From Euleptes europaea (lineage: Eukaryota; Chordata; Lepidosauria; Squamata; Sphaerodactylidae), in the NCBI RefSeq assembly GCF_029931775.1, contig NC_079320.1, positions 39,672,510-39,736,509 of the forward strand: DNA of 64,000 nucleotides. The letters run 5' to 3'. Of this stretch, positions 1-9,900 are shown in pieces. A program made the translations under genes and the position numbers. Position 1 is the first letter of the stretch. Each line of letters begins with the position of its first letter. The notes below the pieces were generated by a model. The model did not search any database and had not been told where the DNA came from. It was given only the letters and a program-made list of their open reading frames with translations.

Positions 1-237
1 TGTGTTTGCTCCGCCCCCGCCTCAGAGAATCCCCTCAAGGAAGCATGCAAAAGTCACAGCCACGCGTCAGCTATGCAAACGGAGGTTGCTAATGGAAGGA
101 ACAAAGGAGCAGGCGAGTGGCGGGGTGGTGGTGGTGGAATTTCTCCTTTTGCGTCGGGATCGTGAATAAGCATTTTAAAGGTCGCATTAAAAAAAAAACA
201 GCTTTGAGTGAGCATCAAAACTGACCCTGCATAAATG
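1..237 (-). repeat. Unclassified dispersed repeat, copy 1 (cut by window edge)
   Basis: Read on the minus strand, the segment from about 225 down to 130 aligns with the plus strand at 29409-29510. Both have a TTTTGATGCTCACTCAAA-like block, then GATNCGANGCGAAAGGGGAAATTCCACC-like sequence. The element continues past the left edge. The family is not recognised. Confidence 0.6.
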
Positions 238-252
238 GCCCGTGGAGTCCTT

Positions 253-324
253 ATGCATGGGAGGTTTGGCGTTGGATTTGCTGCTCTGCAGACGCACATT
301 TTCCCCCATCCGAATTCTCAAACT
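253..324 (+). repeat. 85-bp module A of an unclassified repeat array
   Basis: The module has the pattern ATGCATGGGAGGTTT, then TTGGATTTGCTGCTCTGCAG, then GCACATTTTCCCCCATC and a CTCAAACT end. The same pattern recurs at 461-543 in the same orientation and at 554-720 twice inverted. Confidence 0.65.
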
Positions 325-326
325 TT

Positions 327-446
327 TGTGTTTGCTGCGCCCCCGCCTCGAAGAATCCCCTCAAGGAAGCATGCAAAATTCACAGCCACGCGTCAGCTAT
401 GCAAACGGAGGTTGCTAACGGAAGGAACAAAGGAGCGGGCGAGTGG
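327..446 (-). repeat. Direct duplication of the segment at 1-120
   Basis: Positions 327-446 repeat 1-120 almost base for base, at a fixed offset of 326 bp and with about ten differences. Shared landmarks include AATCCCCTCAAGGAAGCATG and CGCGTCAGCTATGCAAACGG. This is a recent local duplication of part of the unclassified repeat. Confidence 0.85.
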
Positions 447-460
447 CCCCCATGGCCCTT

Positions 461-543
461 TATGCACGGAAGGTTTCCCCATGGGTTTGCCGCTCTCTAG
501 AGGCACATTTTCGCCACCTGAAGTCTCCAAACTCTACACGGGG
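461..543 (+). repeat. 85-bp module B of the array
   Basis: Same orientation as module A. Landmarks are TATGCACGGAAGGTTT, GGGTTTGCCGCTCTCTAG and GGCACATTTTCGCC, ending CCAAACTCTACACGGGG. Confidence 0.65.
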
Positions 544-553
544 ACCGATTTTT

Positions 554-634
554 GAGTTGTAAGGATCCGGATGGGGGAAATGTGCACCTCGAGAGCGGCC
601 AACCCAAGGCAAAACCTCCCGCGCCCCAACGGCC
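554..634 (-). repeat. 85-bp module C of the array (inverted)
   Basis: On the minus strand it reads GGGAGGTTTTGCCTTGGGTT, then GGCCGCTCTCGAGGTGCAC and ATTTCCCCCATCCGG, matching modules A and B. It faces module B tail to tail across about ten bases. Confidence 0.65.
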
Positions 635-850
635 CACGTAGAGTTTTGAGAGCTCAGGTGGGGGAAAGGTGCATCTGCAAAGCGGCAGATCCCAGGAAAA
701 CCTCCCCGGCATCAACGGCCACGCTCCTTCGGAGGAAACCCGCGGCCGCCCCGTCGCTCTGCCCTCCGCCCCTTCTCCTCCCAGGTCTTCCTTCCGCGTG
801 TGGCAGCCAGGCACTGGAACCGCAAGGAAGTCCGGAAGGTGCGGAGAAAA
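634..850 (+). promoter_or_regulatory. MGST2: Probable MGST2 promoter-proximal region and 5' UTR
   Basis: The stretch is GC-rich with many CpGs, especially 720-850, and directly precedes the MGST2 start codon. No TATA box is obvious, so a CpG-type promoter is likely. The transcription start cannot be read from sequence alone. The left part overlaps an unclassified repeat module (634-720), so repeat DNA may contribute to the promoter. This is inference from position and composition. Confidence 0.45.
635..720 (-). repeat. 85-bp module D of the array (inverted)
   Basis: On the minus strand it reads GGGGAGGTTTTCCTGGGATC, then TGCCGCTTTGCAGATGCACC, TTTCCCCCACCTGAG and CTCAAAACTCTACGTGGG. It is a direct neighbour of module C in the same orientation and lies in the inferred MGST2 promoter region. 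Confidence 0.65.
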
Positions 851-908
851 ATGGCTGGGCATTGGATTTGGCTTGCCGCGGTCACCCTTCTTTCTGCCTG
901 CCAGCAAT
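851..908 (+). CDS. MGST2: MGST2 coding exon 1
   Basis: This exon encodes [19 protein letters not shown] plus the first base of a Cys codon, which is the start of transmembrane helix 1. The ATG has a favourable context (A at -3, G at +4). The donor is T|GTAAGA. Human MGST2 starts MAGNSILLAAVSILSACQQ, from memory, so the start codon is well supported. Confidence 0.93.
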
Positions 909-3900
909 GTAAGAGAAGGGGCGGGGAGAGAGGGGCTGCAAGGAGAGCTCCCCCTCGCCTCCAGTTTTAGTCATTCTGCAATTGACAGTGGGGAGCCGTG
1001 TTAGTCTGTCTGCAGTAGTAGAAAAGAGCAAGAGTCCAGGAGCACCCTAAAGACTACCAACAATATTTTCTGGCAGGGGATGAGCTTTCGTGAGCCACAG
1101 AGCTGTGGCTCACGAAAGCTCATCCCCTGCCAGAAAATATTTTTGGTAGTCTTTTTAAAGGTCCAGAAAATATTTTTGGTAGTCTTTAAGGTGCTACTGG
1201 ACTCTTGCTCTTTTCTAACTCTGTAATGTTCAGGTTTGGGGTGGGTGGGTAAAGTTCGGCTTTGTTAGCCTTCTCTTTAATCTAAAGGGCGTTAGATCGG
1301 AGAGGTCCTTTCCCCCCCATTTAGTGCGGAGACCGCTGTAGGTTGCACAGGCTGGGAGTTGTCTAGGATTCTATGTCTTGTGTGGGCACACTCGCGCACC
1401 CCGTTGCTTTCATGGCGGGAGAGATTGAAGAACAACTGAGCCAAGTTTAGTCCTGCATCCTCTCCACCCCACCCCAGCATCATGCTCATACAGAAAGGAA
1501 AAAGCTGTGAACGAACAGATCTCAGATATTTTCGTTGTGTGGTTAGGGTTGCCAGCCTCCAGGCACTAGCTGGAGATCTCCTGCTATTACAACTGAACTC
1601 CAGCCGATAGAGATCAGTTCACCTGGAGAAAATGGCCGCTTTGGCCATTGGACTCTATGGCATTGAAGTCTCTCCCTTCCCCAAACCCTGCCCTCCTCAG
1701 GCTCCACCCCAAAAACCTCCCGCCGGTGATTAAGAGGGACCCTGGCAACTCTATGTGGGGTGTAAGGCTTAGATGAATTCGGATCTGGTTTTCAGATCCC
1801 CACTATGCCATGGAAACTCGCTGGCTGATCTTGGGCTAGTCACTCTCATCTTCACCTACCTCATAGAGTTAGTGTGAGGATAAAATGGGGGAGGCAGGGT
1901 TGCCATCTCCAGGTTGGAAAATTCCTGGAGATTTTAAGGTGGACCCAGGGGAAATGAGGGACCTCAGTGGGGTATAATGCCATAGAGTCCACCCTTCAAA
2001 GCTGCCATTTTTCTCCAGGGGAGATCAGTTAAAATCCTTCAAATCTTCAGGAATTTCCCAACCTGGAGATGGCAACCCTGCCTCCTCCATTTTTCTCCAG
2101 GGGAGATCAGTTAGAATTCTGGGGTGTCTCCAGGCCCCATCTGGAGGTTGGCTACCCTTGGAAGAGAAGAGAGTTTGTGTCTGTATTGGGGAAGGAAGTG
2201 TAAAGTATAAATAAATAGGAAAAGCACAGGGCAGGGAGGAGATGATGACCAAAGATCTGCCTCTCTGAAATGTGTGGGAGGACTGGAGCAGTTACTACAT
2301 TTCTGTAATCTCCAGCCTTCTTGTGTAGGTGATTTCCAGTCTAAGTAACAAAACACGACTGTCTTGAGAAGAACTGGAAGAAAGAAACGTTACACTGGGC
2401 TCCACCAACCTGAGCTACAAATTCCATCCCCCCCCTTCTTGTTCTTATCATTTAGCCTGATGAACAGTTCTAGGGAACTGAAAAGTTTATGCTCACTGTT
2501 TTTGGTTGGTCCTAGTACAAAGGTATTGCTCAACTGCTGGTTATGCAGGAATACTTTAATAAGAGTCCTGATTCTGATCCAGGGGTGCCAGCCTCCAGGT
2601 GGGGCCTGGAGATCTCCCGGAATTACTACTGATCTCAAGACTACAAAGTTCAGTTCCCCTGGAGGAAATGGCAGCTTTGGAAAGCAGACTCTATGGCATC
2701 AAATCCTTGCTGAACTCTCTCTCCAGGCACAACCCCAAATCTCCAGGATTTTCCTAACCTGGAGTTGGCAGCCCTGTTCTGACCACACATTTTTTTTTAA
2801 AAAAATATTGATTTTTCACTTTTAGAATGTTGTATTTCTTTGCAGTTTGCTTGCAGGTAATCAAGTACAGAAACAAAAATAAAGATTGGGGTAGCCCTGG
2901 CTAGTATTTGGATAAGAAATCTCCAAGGAATACCAGGGTCATGATGTGGAGGCAGGCAATGGCAAACCACCTCCAAAGCCTCTTGCTTTGAAAACCCCAC
3001 AGGGTCACCATAAGTCAGCTTTGACTTGGCGGCAAAAAAAGGTGCCCCCCCCAAAGAACAAAAAAACAAAAACTAATGGTTCAAGAGAATGTGCAGAAGC
3101 CAAGAGATAAACCAAAGCAGTTTTGGGTCAGAGTCCATGTAATAACACCATGCTGAAAACTCCTAAAACTCAAATCACAGTAAAGTTAAATAGCAAGATA
3201 ACTAAAATCAGTCTCCAGTTGTGTGGGTGAATAAATATCTATTGAGTTGACAAGAGGAAGTAAAATTGGCACCACACATATATCTCTGGATAGTACTCTG
3301 AGTGAGGTGCCACCACAAGAAAGGCGCTGCCTCCATTTGCCACTCACATGACCTCCAACAGCAGGGGAACTTGGAGCAGTCCCTCATAGGATAATATCAA
3401 AGAACAGGCAAATTGTGAGGAGCGGGCAGTCCTTCGGAGGTGCTGTAAAAATTACATTAGGTTTAATCAACCTGTCAACGAGGAACAAAGTTTTCTACAA
3501 ATTTCCAGTGCAGCATTACTGAATGTTAACACAATATTAAGAAGATGATTCCAATTAAAATGGTATGTCTGATCTATGGGGAAAAAAACCCTCAAATCAG
3601 CTATACTGGAAACATGGTTGATAGCAGAACTGAAAATATTCAAGCATCCTGTAAGAACCAGGGCACCAGTTCCATCCAAGGTGTTGCCTTCCCCTGATTG
3701 AAACTGAATCTGGGCTATAAGGAGACCACTTGGAATAGTCAAAGAATGTTTGGTACTCCCCCTCCCGGGGGGGGGGAGAGTCTCTAAGGTTTAAGATCTT
3801 TATTGACTGATGTTTTGAAACTGAATTACAAGTTTGACATAAATACTAAAATAAACGAATAATTCTCTAGAAAAAAACAACAGTAGGGTGTCTGCAAACT

Positions 3901-6900
3901 GGGGAAGGGCGATGGAGCCGTTGAGCTTGTGTGTGGGTGCTCCGAACTGCCAAACTCTTGTGGAGCAGAGGGAGTGGGGTCTGAACCAGATTTTACTCAG
4001 AGATATCTTTGCCACCTCAACTGTCTGATTCTCTGGTGCTGCTGGTGGAGACTGAACACATGAAGCTGCCTTATACTGAATCAGACCCTTGGTCCATCGA
4101 AGTCAGTATTGTCTACTCAGACTGGCAGTGGCTCTCTAGGGTCTCAGGTAGAGGTCTTTCACATCACTTACTTGCTAGTCCGTTTAACTGGAGATGCCGG
4201 TAATTGAACCTGGGACCTTCTGCATGCCAAGCAGATGCTCTACCACTGAGCCACAGCCCCTCCCCAAGGGAGCTGGATCTCAAGGGGAACAATAACAGCC
4301 TTATAATACAGCACTTCTTTCTAAGTGATTCTTTTTGCACCAATATCTTTTCCCCATAGAATGCAGTTTGCAAAATGGAGGACCAAAAAAATCAGATAGC
4401 TTAATGGTAACTCTCAGATCTCTCTTTGAGACATCTTAACACTGCAGCTTAGACTTGGCAAGGACACCATTGTATTAGGCCTCTCATAAAGCTAGGCACT
4501 GCAAAAGAGCATTCTTTTCTAGTAAAGAATTGAGTATAAAGCTACAGGCAATGGCCAGCTATGACAAACAGATGGCTTAGAGGAAGGAGACCATCAGGGG
4601 ACTGTTAGGAACAAATGAATAAGCAGCGAACTCCGGGAATGGCTGCCAGGTTACTGTCAAGTGCTTTGCAGTCATTGTCTTAGCATTGCCATGTTGGTCA
4701 CTCAAAATAAACGATGTGATGATTGATTGTGTTGGTGAGTTTGAGCAAATTTTCAAGTTTCAGAGAGCTTCTATATCATTGTGTAGACAGAGGGGGAGGG
4801 AAAGTGGCATGTTATAGCCCGAGCTTGTCAGATCTCAGAAGCTAAGCAGAGTTGGTACTTGGAAGAGGGACCACCAAATATGACTCTGCAGAGGAAGACA
4901 ATGGTGAACCATCTGTGCTTAATTACTTGCCTTGAAAAGGGGTTGTCATAAGTTGTCTGCGACTTGACACCAGTTTACATACACATAGTTAGAGGGGTAG
5001 GGAAGGCAGCATGGTATACCTTGATCTCGTGAGATCTTGGAAGCTAAGCAAGGTTGGTACTTGGAAGGGAGGCCACCAAGGAAGATTCTGCAGAGGAAGG
5101 CAATGGTAAACCACCTCTGCTTCTCGCCTTGAAAGCCCCTTGCTGGGGTCGTCATAAGTTGTCTGTGACTTGATGGCACTTTACACACATAGATAGATAG
5201 AGGGATCCTTCCTTGAATTACAGCCTCTGGGCTGTTATACAAGGGGACCCCACTACCACCAAGCATGTGCTTGTGTAATGAGAGATGAACATTACAGTGT
5301 GGGAGAGCAGCCTGTGAAGAATTTTTCAGAAGGGTATCAAAATGGCAGCCCATTGCTGTGAGGCACAGGACAGTCCTGTTTTTTGAGTGGGTTTGGGTGA
5401 AAGGATGTTCATAAGCACTTCATGCATGAAAGGTCAATGACAAAAGAATTGAAAGGGGAAGAAAGCTTATTAAAAACAAACTGTGACTAGTACAATTGTG
5501 TTGGTATACTAGAAAGTCCTACAATATCACAAAGTGTCCTTGCCCACATGGCACTGAGAGACTGAACCACAAGTTGAGGAAGTCCTTCATTTGAATCTCA
5601 CCAGAGTGATGGACTCTGGCCCCTTTTCGGTCTCAGCTTTCCATGTGCAATCTGAGAATAATACTGACCTACCTTACCAGGGAGAGATAAGGAATACAAG
5701 ATAGTGGGTTGGTTTCAACTAGCTTTTCTTCTGGTGGAAAGGGAAGGTGGGCTCCCCTGTGACCATCATAAAAAACTATACTGGGGATTCCTGGGACCAT
5801 GTGGGTTGGGGTCTGTAGTATGGAGGGGAATTGGGTGAAATTCAGTGGAAGAAGTGGCTGAATCTGACCCAATGTATATGAAGCACTTCTCTGATGTGAT
5901 AGAAATGCTAAGTGCTGGTCCTGCATCCAGATTGTAGCAAAGAACATCACATTTCCCCAACAGTTAGGAACTGTAGTTGAGTGCTGGAAAATTATCTTCT
6001 CAACTGCTTCTCCCCCACCTCTTGCAGCAGCCAGTTTTATTATTATTTTTTAAATCACTGGCAGTAACCTTCAGCCAGGAGAAATGATAAAAGTTTTCAT
6101 GTGTCACTTCTCTTATCTGGAATTGTGGGGATGAGAGCTGAAAGTTCCTTTGACAGATATGTCTGCACTTTGCCCCATTTAAAGTCCAAGTTGGTAGGAC
6201 AAGGAACAGCAAGTAAATGACTGGAAAGTTACTGCTTTTTTTTTTTTTAAAACATTGTAGCCAAATGACAACTTGTGCAAAATGAACTTAAAGTTAGTGA
6301 AGCGACTTTGTTATTCTTGTTCAGCTTGAATATCTTTATTGAGACAGTGTTAGCTGTCTTTAAAAAATGTATATAAATTCCATATTGTACTTTTTTTTTT
6401 AAATCATGGGTTGAACTGAGAAAATTACTGAGAAGAAATTCAGTAGTACAGAAAAGTGTATGTTTTACAAACTTCATAAATTCACAAGGGGGATTTCCCA
6501 AATAGCTATTCATTCCCAACTCATAAGCGGGTTACAGGATTTGGCTGAACTGATTAATTGATATGAATGTTTTCACGTTCCGGAGGGCTGAATTTCTTAA
6601 AGTTGACAATGAGCAAAAGCATGTAAGCCATTTCTTTGGATTTGCCTTCTTCTGGGCATCAGTTGTACCGCATCTGGAAATCATGCAGTAGGAATGTAGA
6701 GATGGTGAGGTGCCAAACCGGCAACTTCTCGTCATTGCAAAATAAGCTCTACGCCTCTCTGAAGCAAGGAGATGGCATCAGCTGAAGAAAAGAAAAAAGG
6801 TGCCAAAGAAATCATGCAATTGTAAGAACCAACTCTAACTTTTCAGTGCAAGAGCATTTCCAGAATATCATTTTCTAGTGCAACAGATGTGTGAATGTTT

Positions 6901-9900
6901 ATAGTTAGTTACTTAGTGCTTGTGACATCACTAGTGATAAATGAAAACACTTTGTCTACGATCATGGAGAGCCAATCAAGGTATGAATGAGCCAATGTAG
7001 TTTAGCAGGTTCAAATCCCATTCTGCTATGGAAGTTTGTGACCCTGGGCCAGTCACTCTTAACTCACCTCACCTCACAGGGAGGTGCGAGGATAAAATGG
7101 GGAGAATGACGGTAGCCACTTTGGATTCCTACTGGGGAGAAAATCAGTGAATAAATATCCATATAAATAAACAAACAATGGTCAGTAGTATGTAAAGCAG
7201 CTTCATATGTTCAGGTAATAAATGCACCCCATGTTTAAAAGTGCAAACAGCAGCAAGACATCCCTCCAAGTCCATCAACTGGTGCTGTCAGATTATATTA
7301 CCAATCAGATCATGCCTAGTATTTATACTGTGCCAGGGTGATGGGATCAGATTTTTTTTAAAAAAATCACTTGCAATTGTTCTGAGTCTGCATTTTGCAA
7401 AACAAAACAAAAGCAAACAAATCAAAACAAAAACAAGGAAGGCAGTACAAACATATTATAATAAAATAAAGTTTCCTCAAAGGTGCCCTTACCATATTTA
7501 GATTATTTAACTCAGTGGTTCACAAACTTTTCAGGCCACCGCCCCCTTGGTTCCACAAACTCAACCCCAGCGCCCCCTACCCTATCCTATAAAAAGCATT
7601 ATTCATCACTTTGCATGACTCACTAAAGAAGATAACAATAAAATTTCAAAACAGAACAATTAATTGCATATCAAATTAAAATTAAAAATCAAATTAAAAC
7701 TTTTTAGTTGAAATTTATTCAACAAAACTGATGAACTTGTTCCAGTGGTACCAGCTCTTCAAAGTCTGGAAAAAGATTCTGATAGCTTCCACCAAATTTG
7801 CCAGCAGGGTGCCATAGTTTGATCTATTGTAAAGTAGTAAACAACACAGTCGAAGGGGCCCACCTCTAGTTCCTCCTGCTGCCCTCTTGCCTCTTAGTGC
7901 CCCCTAGGTACTCCCACTGCCCCCCAGGGGGCGGTATTGCCCACTTTGGGAACCACTGATTTAACTGTTCCTCAATACAGGAGAGCATTTATGCTTGCAA
8001 GATTAAACTCTATCCGTTCTCAAGTAATGCAAGGTCGAATGCAAAGGACTGCATACTCTGATAGACTTTGTGACTGTGCTTCTGGACAGAAACTGGAGCA
8101 TTGCTTACTGGGATGCAGCACTTTTTGCAGTGTTAGGGATTTGTGGATAATGCAATAATGAGGGGCTGTCAGCATCAGATAAGGTTAACAAATGCTTGGC
8201 AGGCGTGGATTTAGGTGTTACGTTGACTGCAACCAAGTTTTTTGCCTACGTAATTAAATTCAAAGGACTTCATGTGCAGTAACTGGTTGGTTGTTTTAAT
8301 TGCTTATTTTTTGTTGTATCTAGCGTGACATTGCTCAAGGCCTGTAGGCTAAATCAGCTGTATCATTAAAGTAAAGTAGAGTTTTTACATGCAGGGATTT
8401 AGTCCTTGTTTTATTCAGCACACAGTACAAGTGAAAATTGAAACAATCATAAGTGTCAAGAAAATTGGGTAAAGTAAATGAAACTTAATTCTACATAATT
8501 CTACATTTTGTGAACCTAAATTTAGCAATCTGGATTGCCCTATTTGTTTTTAACTCATAAAACATTTTTTGCCTTGGCAAACATCTAAATAAATACAGCG
8601 GGGGTAAGTCAAGGGAAAAGAACTGCCTTCTGAAATGGCAGCATTTGCCTTCTTCAGCGTAATACTGGATTTGACAGAACTGCATTTTAAGGCTTCTGTG
8701 GTACAGAAAGCAGTTTCCATTGATTCCAGTAGGACTACTGGGGAACATTGCATTTTAGGGAAGGTCACAGGCTGTGAATGTGTTAGAGAATATCAACACC
8801 CCATTATCTGCTTCCTTGGCTGCTCCTGGAATATTGGTAGCTCCACGCACCTATAATATACTTTTCCACTCAGCATATGTGCTGAGAGCGAACAGTTGGG
8901 CAATATGACCTCTGGCACACCTAGCAAAACAAACTGCAGTCAGGAGGTACAGCTGCCAGTGTCCCAGAACCATCTGTGTGTGAGCAACAAGCATCGCAGG
9001 AAGGGATTAAGCCAAGCAGAAAATGCTGGGGGAGGAAAGAAATGAAGAATCACAGCAGTAGGTGAGCTCAGCTAAGGAAATAGGCGACATTGTACATTTG
9101 GAACAAATGTCCTGGAGGAGTAGAGGAAACTTCCCATCCTGGAAGTTATGGGCCATTGATCGAGCTGCCCCTGCCCTAGGAAGCCATGTACTTGATGGCT
9201 ATTACCACATGGTAAACTGCTAGCTTTTTGCTACCAGTCAAGTGGTAGGAAAATGTTCAGCATACCACCTGAGACCTTTTTTTTTTAATTGTCCCTTTGT
9301 ACCATCATTGAAAAATAGCCTCATCTGTGTTTAGAGTTTCCCAGGCCAAGAGACAGAAACCAGAAAAGCTAGTTTATGTACAGGGCGTTGTAGAATCCAT
9401 CATTACCCCTGCAAGCCTTTGTTGTCTTGATAGAGTGTTTGTGACCTGCTTTCCCTTGTCTATTGTGTCTTGGTGTGGAAACACTGCCCTCTAAAGGTTG
9501 GGTGAGCAAGTTAGATGGCAACAGGACAGGTGAAGGGGTGAACTCCAAGAGATGGAGAAGAAGCTGAGGTGTTTTCCTCCTGAGGGACTGGAGATGTTCT
9601 GTGGGAGAAGTTCCAGAGAAGAAAAGCCTGTGGAGCCTTGAGAAGGGCAACTAGCAGAAGAGTGGTGATCTTCTGGCCTTGGGCTTGTTGTTCTGAAATG
9701 CTGAAGAGTTTTCTCCTGCTGCAGCTGTGAGGAAAAGCGGCTCCTCAGAGTCTGTGAAGACAAGATTCCTCACCAAGCATCCAGTGTGGTCTTCCTGTAG
9801 TTTGTGACTCATATCCCAGAGACGAAAAAGACTCACTTCTCTTTTCACTCTGAATTCGGGCGATTTTTATTATTGACATTGCTTTGTTCAGAACTCCCAG

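Noticed and set aside
4200-4262. tRNA-Ala-like gene on the minus strand
   Set aside because: The A- and B-box-like sequences belong to a 245-bp SINE with a known body downstream, and a second degraded copy exists at 59422. It is not a functional tRNA gene.
4815-4880. 5S rRNA gene
   Set aside because: Only the internal-promoter part resembles 5S. A SINE body and BovB-like tail follow, as in five other places in the window.
7937-8158. 73-residue plus-strand frame that could be a small host gene
   Set aside because: It starts inside the hAT element and continues into a LINE C-terminal fragment, so it is a chance fusion of two transposon relics.
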